Below, piece by piece: positions 1 to 11,239 of a DNA stretch of 64,000 nucleotides (its first letter is position 1; the number at the start of each line of letters is the position of its first letter). This DNA comes from Macrothele yani. Taxonomy: Eukaryota; Arthropoda; Arachnida; Araneae; Macrothelidae. The notes under the pieces are model-generated. The model searched no databases, was not told the DNA's origin, and saw only the letters and a program-made list of their open reading frames with translations. A program made the translations under genes and the position numbers. The stretch covers positions 63,387,594 through 63,451,593 of the forward strand of contig CM077024.1 of NCBI GenBank assembly GCA_039090855.1, read 5' to 3'.

Positions 1-650
1 GTAGTATCGTTTAGAGCCGTCTGGATACTGTAGGGCGATTGCATAAACACCTGCTTCACAGGAGAGAGGTGGTTTTTCACTATTTCTCTTTAACATAGCA
101 TATAAAAATGCAGGAGACCTTATGCTGACACCATAGTTCATCTTCTTGAGGGTGCTCTTGAGTTTGTAAGACACATTTGGTATGTAGAGAATTGAGCCTA
201 AATAACTAAGCTGCGGCACAGGAAGATTAGAATGTTTGACCCTGGCTTTTTCGATAAAGTTATGTATCCTGCATCAGTTGCCAACTTGATGACATTTCCA
301 ATTCCATGTTGCCTAGAATGGGTATCGGAGGAAACGGCGAAGACTCTTCGAATTTGAGAACAGAAGATAGCTGTTTTGTATTCTGCAGGACAGAAAGAGC
401 TGCGGAGCATCAGGTTGGAGACGGACGTGGGTTTATAGTAGACTAGTGTACCAAGGCGATTGTCAGGCAATTTTCTCAATAAAACATCCAGATAAGGTAA
501 AGCGTTGTTGTGTTCAAGCTCTATCGTGAAATTGATTGTAGGACGCATATCATTGATTTTATCAAGGAATATTGGAAGAGTCTCTTTTCCGTGAGGCCAC
601 ACAAAAATACTTCGCCTAATTAAGCAGAATATATTCTCCAGCATTACCAC
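1..650 (-). pseudogene. Penelope-like element: RT C-terminus and GIY-YIG start
   Basis: Minus-strand translation reads like the end of a Penelope-like reverse transcriptase: VWPHGKETL, then NALPYLDVLL, LGTLVYYKPT and a Ser/Arg-rich stretch. It is followed, in the frame +1 shifted, by ILYIPNVSYKLKSTLKK and then GVYAIALQYPDGSKRYY, which is where the GIY-YIG endonuclease of EN-positive Penelope elements begins. The frame change falls in a T5 run at 247-251, so the copy is broken. The first RT motifs (RYVDD region) are corrupted near 610 and nothing upstream of that matches, so it is 5'-truncated. The endonuclease continues off the left edge. These elements prime at DNA nicks and insert by target-primed reverse transcription. 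Family call is firm; boundaries are not. Confidence 0.85.
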
Positions 651-1195
651 ATGGCCTAAAACCTGGCTATGTTATGAGGACGACACTTGTTCAATCATGG
701 AGGAAAAATTCTTCTAGATGTAGTTATCAGGTTCTAACAATTAAGAAACAAGTGAAATCTTTTATAATAAAAGATTTAATGAATAATTTAGGTTTTCAAT
801 ATGTTCACAAAGCACTGATGAATGACTGCAGTGATTTACTTCAACAAGTATTACATTATATGAGTGATGCCAATGTTACCACTCCTGTGAATCATCAATT
901 AACCTGAAGAGGAAAAGGAAAAAAGTGATAAAGATTAAATTAACAAGTGCATCAGTTACAGAGCAGAACTACCATGTGTTGGCAATTTGCTATAAAAAAA
1001 TGAGTACTAAGTGGGACTTGGAACATCATGGCATCATAGCTGTGAGAAAAATTCAGGCTGATCTCAAGAAATATTTCAAGGATTCTTGAAAATAAGCAAA
1101 CATTACAGATTATCAATTAAATAATTAACAATTTATTGTTAGTACTATATAACACAATTCGGATTACACTGATCTGCAATTTTTCAACTTTTTCT
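651..1195. other. No recognisable gene
   Basis: A 77-codon plus-strand reading frame at 674-907 has no motif I recognise and AT-rich composition typical of chance frames. Otherwise simple AT-rich sequence between the Penelope remnant and the next inverted-repeat element. Confidence 0.5.
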
Positions 1196-3565
1196 GTTGT
1201 TTTCAAATGAATAGGTGTATCTGAATGGATTTTTTGCACAGATTCCGAAAATGACCTTCAAAATTCTATATCACGTCAGGTTTTTTTCACAAATGACGGA
1301 AATGTGAAAATTTAAAAACCGTTATTTTTTAATGACATTGCTATATGGCAACGTTTGTAACATGTGAAAATGTTCTCTGGAGGGGCGGAATGATTGTTTA
1401 AGAAATAGATAAACATAAATACATATTCAAAAGCAAACATACCTAACCATTTGCCACTGGGCTCCCCTTCAAACTTCCTCTTTTGGGATTGTCTTCAGTG
1501 TGCGTCCGTACAGTCTCTGTTCAACATCTAACAATAGTCGGCCATCATATGTACAGTCCACTTTCCTTGGTATCTCTTTTCCATCACTTTCCTGATGGAA
1601 GCGCTCGCCATGTTCTTCCAAAAAATCACCAAGATTGTTAGGAAAGTAATTTAGATGAGCATGAAGAAAGTGAACTTTGACGCTCATGTTGCAACCAAGC
1701 AGTTCATAGGATTTCAGCATGTCCTCGACTGAAGTGGTGTAATTTGAAGCCTTTGTGTTCCCCAAAAAGTTGCATACCACATTTCTGAATGCAGTCCATG
1801 CTCGCAATTCGTACTCACTCATGGTTTCCTCGAATATGTTGTCTGCCATTAATTTTCGTATTTGAGGGCCTATGAAAATGCCAGCTTTAATTTTTTCAGA
1901 CATGATTGATGGAAACTTACCACCAAGATACTGAAAGCATTTACTGTCCCTGCTTAAAGCTGTCACGAATTGCTTCATTAAGCCAAGTTTGATGTGTAAA
2001 GGTGGCAACAGTATTTTCGAGGGATCAACCAGTGGAAGTGAAACTATGTTTTTTTTCGCCAGGTGTGAATGTACTTCTGACTGGCCACTGCTGCCGAACC
2101 CAATGTTCCGTCCTTGCTCTGGAGTTCCATTCACACAAAGAGCAAGGAAATTTGGTGTAGCCTGCTTGTTTGCCGAGCAACATTCCAATCACCTTGAAAT
2201 CCCCGCACAAAGACCATTCATGAAACTTGTACTGCACACTTTCCAGCAGTAATTTAAGGTTCTCGTATGTCTCTTTCAAAGTCACAGAATGTGCTACTGG
2301 AATGGATGGATGGATGTTAGTATTGTGTAATAAAACACCTTTTAAACTGGATTTGCTGGCATCTATGAACAACCTCCACTGTCCTGAATTGTAATTAATG
2401 TTGAAGTATTTCATGACTGCCGGAATGTCTCAACAATATACCAAACCGCCTTCCTCAGCAAAAAACGGAACCAATTCAGGAGAATCTCGAATTAGGACAT
2501 AGTAAATTCTTTTCCTGAAGTCATGATCCTAAAAGCTCTGCTGCGTCTTTAGGTAAATTCAGATCACGAACCAAATCCTTCAGTTCATGCTGGGTAAATT
2601 GCCACTGGGGTTTCATCCTCCATGCTGTCCGGTTGGTACATCTCATCACTTGTATCACCGTCTGAATCGGTGTCTGTTGGGGGCTTGATATCGGATGGGG
2701 ATGGCACAGGGATGGATTCACTATGGCGCACTGGTCTAATGGCAGATGGGATATTGGGATACACTATGTTACGCTTACTGGTTCTGGTATGGCCCACGAT
2801 ATTCACTGTGCAGAAGTAGCAGTCGTCACTGTGATTTTTTGGCTCACGCCACACCATGGGTACACCGAATGGCATTGATGCCCTTTTCCCCCTTTTCCAG
2901 TTCCTCAACCTCTCCACACATGCACGGCACACATTGTGAGGAGACCAAACTTTGTCCTGATCTGCTAGTTTAATGCCGAAGTATTGAAAATAAGCATTTC
3001 TCATGAAAGGCGTAATATTTTGCCTCTGTTTTTTTCCTGTCGTATAACAGCCACATATGTAGCAAAATATGTCTGGATGATTTACACAATCACGTGAAGC
3101 CATTGCACATGCCACAAAGAAACAACCGAACGGGACCAGTCCCTTCTTTGCACTGACTAGTGTAACACGATCTGCCCTGAATGGCGCCACATGTGACCAA
3201 TAGAAAGAAGGGAGCAGTGGCATGAGGTATGAGTCATACTGCCGTGCCAAGATAACATTCTCTCATGTTCCGCCTTTGTGAGTGGCGCAAATCGTGACGT
3301 CATACAGATAAAACAGTTGCATTTCCATTATCAGCTATATATTTATGTTTATCTATTCCTTAAACAATCATTCCGCCCCTCCAGAGAACATTTTCACACG
3401 TTACAAATGTTGCCATATAACAATGTCATTAAAAAATAACGTTTTTTTTAATTTTCACATTTCCGTCATTTGTGAAAAAACTTGACGTGATACGGAATTT
3501 TGAAAGTCATTTTCGGAATCTGCGCAAGAAATCCATTCAGATACACCTATTCATTTCAAAACAAC
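1196..3565 (-). mobile_element. DNA transposon with about 230-bp terminal inverted repeats
   Basis: The stretch from about 1196 to 1425 is repeated in reverse complement from about 3565 down to 3335. Shared landmarks are AATAGGTGTATCTGAATGGA, the run around GACGGAAATGTG, and CTCTGGAGGGGCGGAATG. Identity is high, with scattered substitutions and one or two indels in homopolymers. Between the arms lies a decayed minus-strand transposase. The outermost base and the target-site duplication could not be fixed: similarity fades at GTTGTTTT on the left and AAAACAAC on the right. Long inverted repeats plus an internal DDE-like protein make a cut-and-paste element the natural reading. Confidence 0.85.
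1469..3103 (-). pseudogene. Decayed transposase of an uncharacterised DDE-like family
   Basis: Coding runs from ATG at 3103 to a stop at 1469, across several frames. N-terminal part (about 170 residues, 3103-2585) holds two CxxC pairs (CYICG, VCRAC) suggesting a zinc-binding domain, then MVWREPKNHSDDCYFC and YPNIPSAIRPV. It continues as FTQHELKDLVRDLNL (2nd frame, to 2521), then VPFFAEEGGLVYC ending in a TGA, then RLFIDASKSSLKGVLLHN and CGDFKVIGMLLGKQAGYTK (2414-2025), and finally LPPLHIKLGLMKQFV and FLEEHGERFHQE (to 1469). I recognise this order from many uncharacterised animal proteins. The acidic residues in LFIDAS, CGDFKV and HGERFHQ are candidate catalytic residues; that assignment is inference. 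At least three frameshifts and one stop make it inactive. Confidence 0.8.
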
Positions 3566-4545
3566 AAAACCTTGCATATTAGTGTTATCAAAGTTTTTCA
3601 ATTATCAATGATTCCAAGTCCTCTCAATTAGGAGGGATAAACCTTCCTGTTGGAACTCAATCTTAAGAATAACCTAAACTAAAACTGAGAACAGAGAAGT
3701 TTGGAACAAAATTCACTTTAGTCTAAAAACCAAGAGGATAAATTCCTTTCCAGTAGTTATATAACTGCCAGAACGTAAGTTTCGTTAAGTCAAACTAGAT
3801 CATTTCATTAGTAAGGTCACCGATAGCCATCCAGCCAAATCACAGCTGAAAATTTATATTAAAAGGCCATGTGAATGTGTGCATTTTACACTAATTTTCA
3901 TTTAGTAATACTATTAAAAAATTTTAATTCTATTAAAAATTTACACTTCACTAACCTTGAAGAGTCCAGAAGACAAAAAGTATTCCTGGGTTCTCCTTAG
4001 CTGCATCAAATCTTCTATCTTTGCCAGCTTTCATTATTCTCATAAACAGAAACAATCCTAACCTTAACATGAGAAAGTAAATAATGAGACACCGTAAACA
4101 AGACACTAAAATACACTAATGTGGAAAATCTAAGAAAGTTTGACATCTTTTGAGCATCTCAAAATTATTTTAGTTTTAAACAAATACAGTCCAATATCTT
4201 TAAACCACCAACATTAGTTTTGTATGTTTTTCTGAAAGTGAGCACAGGTGGTGGTATAAAGAGGGTAAGTGACAAGGATGTCGATTCTTTAAAATAATAT
4301 TGGGTGGAGGACCTGTTTCCTAACCAACATTCATCTTCATATCAAATGGATAAAAAAAAACAAAAAAAAACTGTTATTTTCCTTGTAATCAAAATCTTTT
4401 TAAGCAAAAACTTTCAAGTTTTTTCTTCTTTTAACAAAAATTTGGAGAAAGAAGGCATGAACTTTCTGAACAGTATTTCAACCAGGACATGTAATCCCAG
4501 GTTCATCGACAATGGTGAGTAAAAATAATAATTTAAAATTTCATT
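3566..4545. other. No feature seen
   Basis: AT-rich unique-looking sequence. Short reading frames near 4304-4522 and 4414-4683 lack motifs, and the latter runs into the SINE. Confidence 0.5.
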
Positions 4546-4757
4546 TAATAAAAATTTTGATTGGAGGTTTAATGACACTGTGAGCAACTCAGTGGGCGAC
4601 AAGTAGTCGTTCATCCCTAGTTCAGGGCCACTGGTTCCAGGGAAGGGAGAGAGCCAGCACAGTAAAACAAACACAACACCCATGCTTCACAGGGATTCGA
4701 ACCCAGACCGGTTTCGGATGAATGATCAGAAGCCATCGCTTAGACCACCGTGCGGCT
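4546..4757 (-). mobile_element. tRNA-derived SINE, family 1 (copy 1)
   Basis: Reverse-strand copy of the SINE seen at six other sites: tRNA-like head with box A (degenerate GCACGGTGGTCTAAG) and box B (GGGTTCGAATCCC), then a body with GTTTTACTGTGCTGGCTCTC and CTAGGGATGAACGACT, and an A-rich tail. It is flanked by an 11-bp direct repeat, AAAATTTCATT, at 4535-4545 and 4758-4768, the mark of LINE-assisted retroposition. It is more diverged than the copies at 47.8 and 53.0 kb, so probably older. Confidence 0.9.
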
Positions 4758-6010
4758 AAAATTTCATTATTAATGAGAAACTTTATATATATATAAAGCA
4801 CTACATACATATGAAAAATGTTCAATTCCCAGCTACACTCCAAACTGCAGGGCCTTTTCCCAAATAGCTAATTTCATCTGTAATTGCCATTTACTTGTTC
4901 TGTCCATATACTAAGGCTTGTTCCAGCTTATAAAGTTTGCCATTTTTTTATTTTCTTTACTCGGTTTAATGACTTTTCCAAGCCCATTCACTTGCTTTTT
5001 TCCTTTAGGATATCACCCACTGTCCCCCTGCTGATATAATTTCTTTCCTTGTATGTATTATTCACAGTATAGGTGCAAATTAGCGCTCACCACTTGCCAG
5101 ATGCTGATTAAATGACAACTCTGGTGATTAAATTTATTTCAGTGGTCGCCAATTTGGTCATTTGTCATTTTTAGTGCCAATTTACAAATTATAATAATTC
5201 AGAAGTAAAAGACGTGAAACTAGTCCTAACTAAGAAAAAACCTTGATGTTTTTGAACATCAAAGTTTCGCCATCAATAATCGGTGGTTAAACCACGATGT
5301 TGCAGAAGCCGATACATCGAGGTTTTATGACCGATGCTTGAAACTGGTAAAGAATATTTTCTAAGTAAAGTATATGAATTTCTTTTTGTTGCATTCTTGT
5401 ATAGAGGAAGGGAACATAAACTTTTTATGTCGTGAATTGGATGTTTGGTCGCTGATGTTTCGTCGACAAAACTGAGTTCTTTTCCTCGGGACTACAGGAA
5501 CCGACACGTCAAAAAAACATCAAGGTTTCCACCGATCCATTGAGCATTTTAACAAATATTATTGGATACCTGATTTAGATTGGTGAGTAATTACCGTTAT
5601 ATTGAGCAAATATTTTACCCACCGATGTGCTCATTTACTGATGCAGATGGAAAAGTATGAATTCTTCGGCTTATTATAAAAAATATTGAAACATCGAGGT
5701 TCTCGCTGATACATCGAAAATTTCCACCGGTACTATGGATGTTTTAGAAATGAGTAATCCCAGGGGAAAAAAAAAAGATTTACAAAATGGTTTTTATTTT
5801 GCACAGTGAGTGGTTTCTTTTATGTTCAGATAAAGTTATCCATGTAAATAATAGCAATTACATTAAAGTTTCTATTACCCCCCCCCCTCCACTTCTTTTT
5901 TTTTATGCTGGAGACCTTAATGGCCCCTAAGATATGCTAACTTAATAACCTGGTTTTTCTGGGGGGGGGGCACTAACTTTTTTGGACATACCGGCCACTG
6001 GCCACTTAGC
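4758..6010. other. Intergenic, with degenerate CATCGAGGTTT/CACCGAT repeats and C/G runs
   Basis: No gene. At 5240-5760 there are several diffuse copies of a motif like ACATCGAGGTTTTCACCGAT in both orientations. A C9-type run lies near 5879-5888 and a G10 run near 5960-5969. Nothing codes. Confidence 0.5.
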
Positions 6011-6700
6011 TAAAATTCCAGTCTGCACCTATAATTCACAGGCTAAAATTTTTTCATGGACACTCAAGACAATTTTCCCCATTGCTGTAGAATTAGATGG
6101 AAAACAAAACTGCAATAAGTGGGAGTCACACTTTTAAAAATTCCCTACCCATGTGATAAACTGCCTTGGAATATATTAAGGGTATGAGAAAGTTACCGCC
6201 ACACCCGCTAGCGGGCGTTGTAGGGGTCTAACCAGCCGGCTAAAATTCCAGTCTGCACCTATAATTCACAGGCTAAAATTTTTTCATGGACACTCAAGAC
6301 AATTTTCCCCATTGCTGTAGAATTAGATGGAAAGCAAAACTGCAATAAGTGGGAGTCACACTTTTAAAAATTCCCTACCCATGTGATAAACTGCCTTGGA
6401 ATATATTAGGGGTATGAGAAAGTTCCCGCCACACCCGCTAGCGGGCGTTGTAGGGGTCTAACCAGCCGGCTAAAATTCCAGTCTGCACCTATAATTCACT
6501 GGCTAAAATTTTTTCATGGACACTCAAGACAATTTTCCCCATTGCTGTAGAATTAGATGGAAAGCAAAACTGCAATAAGTGGGAGTCACACTTTTAAAAA
6601 TTCCCTACCCATGTGATAAACTGCCTTGGAATATATTAGGGGTATGAGAAAGTTCCCGCCACACACGCTAGCGGGCGTTGTAGGGGTCTAACCAGCCGGC
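6011..6700 (+). repeat. Three tandem 230-bp units spanning a mariner left end
   Basis: TAAAATTCCAGTCTGCACC recurs at 6011, 6241 and 6471, giving three head-to-tail units of exactly 230 bp that differ at only a few positions. Each unit consists of about 166 bp of flank followed by 64 bp of the mariner 5' end, including its terminal inverted repeat (TAGGGGTATGAGAAAG at 6177, degenerate, then 6407 and 6637). The duplicated segment therefore crosses the insertion junction, so the amplification happened after mariner inserted. Confidence 0.95.
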
Positions 6701-6734
6701 GACCCGTGCTGCCAGTTCGTACATGAAGCTAAGC

Positions 6735-8109
6735 ATGGAGGTCGATAAAGTTCATTTGCGGCATTGTTTTTCATTCAAGGTTAATTTAGGAAAAAGTGTG
6801 AGTTAAGCATATGGCAAAATGGTTATGGATGGGTGAATGTGTCGAGAATGGTTTGCCAGGTTTAAGAAAGGCGATCTCAGCATGGAAGACAAGCCACGTG
6901 CAGGTAGAATGCAGGAACTCACACACGAGGAGCCGGAATCCCTGTTGCAAGAGGATGTCACACAATCGACCACGCAACTGATGAAATGTTTGAAAGTGGC
7001 TCAATCGATGGTGGTACGGCGTCTACAGGCCTTGGGGAAGATCCAGAAGATTGGTAAGTGGGTTCTGCATACTTTAATGGAGCGTAATATTGGTCAACGA
7101 TTGGGAATTTGCATGTTGCTGATGAGGTTTCAAGGGAAGATTTTTTTGTGGAAGGCTGTCACCGGGGATAAAAAATGGGTCTATTGCAACAACCCCGTAG
7201 AGTGTTAGAATTAGAAATACATCTTCCACTGGCCCAGCGGACCACTAGAATTTGCAAACCACCGGTCCACCAAAATGGCCACTGGTCCGTAAAATAAAAT
7301 AATAATAAAAAACCGTAAAGACATTTACAATATATGTAGAAAATAATGCATCACTTCAATAGAATTATCTCCAATATTTGTTTTCAAACCTATCATTAGT
7401 TTGCAGCCTAAAAAGACAACCATACAGCAAGCTATAAGAAATAGAAATTAATTTTTTGGCATTTGACAAATTAGAAGAAAAAACAAACTTACTAGCCATC
7501 TGGGCCGGTAAAATCAATAGTTCAGTGGTCCGAAGGAAGTTTTACTGGCCAATGGCCAGCGGACCACTGGGTAATTCGAACACTGCCATATGCAAGCGAT
7601 CCTGGGTCGACCGAGGCCAGCCGTCAACATCCACTGCAAAACAGGATATCCACGGAGAAAATGTGCTGTTGTGTGTGTGTGGAGTACTGTACTTTGAACT
7701 GTTGAAACTGGGCAAAACAATCACTGCACAAAGATATAGTGATCAGTTGATGAAACTAAATGCCACAATCAAGCACAAATGCCCATGGACAGGTAAAGGA
7801 TGCCGCCCAGTCATCCTGTTACACGATGATAGACTACGTGTCGGTGCCACAACGAAATCACCCTTGAACAGTTACACTGGGAGGTTTTACTGCACCCGGC
7901 TTACTCCCTGGACATTGCACCCTCAGACTTTTTGCTCTATGCAACATGGTCTAACCCAACAGCGGTTCAACACAGTTCCAGAGGTGGAAAATTTCATCAC
8001 TGTGTTCTTCAGCTCAAAACATGAGTCCTTCTATCACAGGGGTATCCATTTGTTGTCTGAAAAATGGCAAAAGGTCATTGATGCTAACAGCCAATATTTC
8101 GTTGAATAA
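6735..8109 (+). pseudogene. Mariner transposase pseudogene (interrupted)
   Basis: ATG at 6735 gives the mariner N-terminus with stops near 6805-6835, then REWFARFKKGDLSMEDKPRAGR, the classic helix-turn-helix linker region, and TGDKKWVYCNNP with the first catalytic Asp. The frame is cut at 7200 by a MITE. It resumes at about 7592 with CKRSWVDRGQPSTSTAKQDI, ending in LLHDDRLRVGA (second Asp) and, after a frameshift, AYSLDIAPSDFLLY (third Asp of the D,D34D triad). The C-terminus is SEKWQKVIDANSQYFVE. Removing the MITE and one 5-bp duplication restores the reading frame across the junction, so the MITE entered a gene that was still coding there. The host element moves by cut-and-paste into TA. 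Several stops and shifts make it inactive. Confidence 0.9.
7200..7585. mobile_element. hAT-like MITE, 5-bp TSD (copy 1)
   Basis: Imperfect inverted ends (AGTGTTAGAATTAG left; CGAATTCGAACACTG-type right, reverse complement CAGTGTTCGAATTA) and a second near-copy at 13,213. The subterminal parts repeat CAGCGGACCACT and ACTGGCC motifs in both orientations. Flanks CCGTA (7195-7199) and CCATA (7586-7590) match at four of five bases. No coding capacity. Confidence 0.75.
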
Positions 8110-8180
8110 ATGTGCACTGGTTTCCTGATTGTTCCCGTCTCCTTTCTCCTTAAAACGGCGGAAACTTCTGCATACCCCTA

Positions 8181-10975
8181 ATACTAAACGCACTGAATGG
8201 TAAAAAGCTATTGTACACTTAAAAACAAAAGAGTGGGAGTGGCTTTGTCCCTTTTGCACAGAAGATCAATTTGCAGGACAATGCTCTTCTATCCCATCAT
8301 CCTCAAGGCACTAATGAGTGCTGATTAACCCTCAAACACATATGCAAACATGTTTATAGCCGCTATGCAGCTTTAAACAATTCATGTACTTCAAACACAG
8401 TAATCCACTCTTGCAAGCAAAAAAGATAAATGAACCAACAAAGCATGGCAGGGTGTTGGTGACAAACTACCTATGGCCAAGTTTCATAGAAAATTCTGTC
8501 AACAAGAAATAATAAGAAATAGAATTAGACTATTTGAATGGCAAACAAAAGGTGCATGCAAATAACCCTCTACAATTCTTTTCTACACAGATGGCACTTT
8601 AAAATGGGTGTTTAACACACTTTGGAAACATTTAGTGCTCTTAGTATATAAGCAAAGGTTTGTAGAGGAAATTTTCAATGCGCAGGAGTTCAGGAAACTC
8701 CATTCCAGGGTTACAGCAGGCAAAAAGCGAGGGCGGTGGTTTAAAGAGGTTCAACTTTTTGTTAAAGTTCTACACAATGGTAGCTCACCTGTATGTGCTG
8801 CAAACCTATTTTCTGTATTTTTACTATTTGTAACACTTTATTTCCACTACATAATTCTTCTGATACTGCCCCCTTTTGTTTTTATTCAGCTTCATTGAAG
8901 GCAGAATCAGATAGTTCTTAAATCTGCTTTGCCACAAGAATGCTTGGGAGCACGAAGAAAAGCAGTGCTTCATTCAATCACATAAATCATTCCCTGTAAA
9001 ACTTCATAATGGACATCTGAGGAGCTAAGAATTTATTTAAAAGAAATTCCAGATATTCAACAATTCAAATATTTATCCTTGGAAATTAAAGAAAGGGTTC
9101 AACAAGGACAACACTGAAACCTTACCTATTACAATCATTCAGTTCTCCTTTCAAAACTGCAGTAAGTGCTTTGAAATATTTTACCTAATGAATGTAATTC
9201 TCTTTCATGAAATCATTTTAAAAATCAGCAAAATCTTTATGAACTACAAAACTATACAGCTGCCTGTGCTAAAAACTATTTGCAAAACCAAATTCCTTAA
9301 GCACCTTTCCAGAACACTTGAATGTGATGCTTGTCGAGTTTTCTACACTGGAGAATATATCCAATATATTTCAGTCATTTCTTTCTAATGATAAAGAGTA
9401 CTTACTTCCAAGCCTTAATTGATGGCAATGTGTAATATACATAATGATCATGAATTCCATATTTCTCAGCACAGTAGTTACAAAATTTTCACGACACATT
9501 TCAATACATTTATTCATTTTTGTACACTCCTTCCTTTTTATGGTTCCTCCTCTAATCTGTTGACTCACTGTTTATAAACACCACTAACTCCATTTTTGTT
9601 TCATCACACAAGACTAACACAACAGAATACTTAGTAATGTGAAAATGAGAGAGTCAGTACAAAACCAATATAAAGGGACAATATGCAAATGTCTCTTCCC
9701 CTTCCATCCAGCACAGAAATATGAACTGAAAATGAGCACTAAAGCACTTCCAAATTCCACATACTTTTTGGAAAGATTTCAGTTGCATATGTTCACATAT
9801 ATACAGCAGGATAACTGCTTTGTAAACTGTAAAGACCACGCTGAAAAGATCTATAACAAAATATAGAATGTTGATCACAGGATGTAATTAAGATCAGCAA
9901 TTTTCTTAGTCCATAAAATTTCTAATACACATCTGAGGATGAAAGTCCACAATTTAAAAATTGATACCATGTAAATTAATGATCAAGGGCACAGGTCAAG
10001 CACTTGCCAGTTTGCCAAATGCAATTTAAATGAAAAATTAGGAAACCAGAAATAAATTTTGCTACATTTCTGGAAAATCTCTTTTGCCTTTACACCAGTG
10101 GTGACATACAATGGAAGATGAAGAAAAATGGGAGTTGACTTCTTAAAGGCCATTTAAATCTTGTCTTAGGTTGCATAAAATAAGCAGTTAAAAAGCCTTA
10201 TGAGGCAGTGCATGCCAGGGTCACATGACTGAGGACTGTTGCAGCCAGCTGAACAGTCATTAATGTTTGAAAGAAGAATTTAATATGTACCTCTCCCACA
10301 AAACTGGTTGGTGCCTTTAAAAATGGTTAAACAACTGTTTTCACTCCCTGCCACTTCCAATCTTTCTCTCTGCACAGAGCCAAACAAAAACAACAGACAT
10401 CTTGGCAAACATGTTCATTATTTCATACAACACATCTTATTTTTTATTATTTTCTCATTATAGAAGAAAAGAAATGGGCATTTGAATGACAAATCTCCAC
10501 CCCCGCTCCCCAACAGTCATTATTTCCCAAAAATTTAAAAGAGTTAGTGCAAAATTAATCAGAAATTGGCATTTGTCTTTTAATTAGATCTGACATAAAT
10601 GTACTTGAAAAACTTCTAAGAATTCATCATGAAATCTTAATTGTTTTGAGTAAAAAAAATTGTATAATTTTTTTTTTAATTTAGCTAACACACTGAATTT
10701 CTTAGAAAGTGCCCTGCAGATTATGTCAAAGGAATGCAATTTGCACTGTGTGAAAGAGAATCTCTGATGTTTGCTTTAATTTGCTGAATTTTTATATTAG
10801 CTCTGTTTGTAGCCTGCAAAATGCATCAAATATAAGAAAAAAGTTTTACTTTATGATAACAGAAAAGTTTAACCTGTATATTAATTAGTTACATACAGTA
10901 CAGTGCCAAATTCTTAGAAGCAGTCAGAAGCTTTTCTGTATATTATTAATTACACATTACTCGGCTGAGATGTTT
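8181..10975. other. AT-rich intron-like or intergenic DNA
   Basis: No gene or element recognised. Reading frames at 8608-8898, 9188-9388, 9371-9568 and 9639-9878 are short and motif-free, and opposite frames overlap them. It could be the 3' untranslated or flanking part of the candidate gene at 10,976. Confidence 0.4.
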
Positions 10976-11239
10976 TTACTTCTTCGTGGACCTCTTGAAG
11001 TGTCTATGCACACCATACATGGACCCAAGAAAACTGGAAAATATCACAATCAAGGAAATTATAGTTTTAACCACATATATGCAGCACAAATGTTTTGTAA
11101 ATGACATTGAATACATACAATGAAATACCATACCTGGTAGCCCATATAAAAACCATTGCTACTTGAATAGTTTGTCTTGGTGAATGTACAGGACTCCATT
11201 GGTAACACAGGTATGTTAGAGCAATAAAAGTGAAAGAAC
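10976..11239 (-). CDS. Candidate last two exons of a small membrane protein
   Basis: Two minus-strand blocks fit exon rules. The upstream exon at 11239-11134 is preceded by TTTTCAG and followed by GTATGG; the last exon at 11033-10976 is preceded by TTCCAG and ends in TAA. The 100-bp intron between them keeps frame (2+1 phase). The joined peptide includes FTFIALTYLCYQWSP, then a charged SPRQ, then IQVAMVFIWATSFLGSMYG and a basic end FKRSTKK. That pattern is two hydrophobic segments and a Lys/Arg cytosolic tail. I do not recognise the family. Earlier exons should lie at higher coordinates but were not found. Chance is possible: the coding stretch is only about 52 residues. Confidence 0.35.

Larger units (their letters stand above)
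6637..8180 (+). mobile_element. Mariner element with TIRs, split by a hAT MITE
   Basis: The left end TAGGGGTATGAGAAAGTT at 6637 matches the reverse complement of the right end, TTCTGCATACCCCTA at 8166-8180, with continuing similarity to GGCGG/CCGCC. TA dinucleotides sit at both outer ends, as expected for mariner. Without the 386-bp insert at 7200-7585 and one 5-bp duplication the element is about 1.15 kb, slightly below the usual 1.3 kb. Confidence 0.85.

Noticed and set aside
674..907. 77-codon plus-strand frame next to the Penelope remnant
   Set aside because: No motif, no coding-like composition, and no splice or element context.
8608..8898. 96-codon frame with hydrophobic end
   Set aside because: The hydrophobic tail comes from T-rich DNA; no homology pattern recognised.
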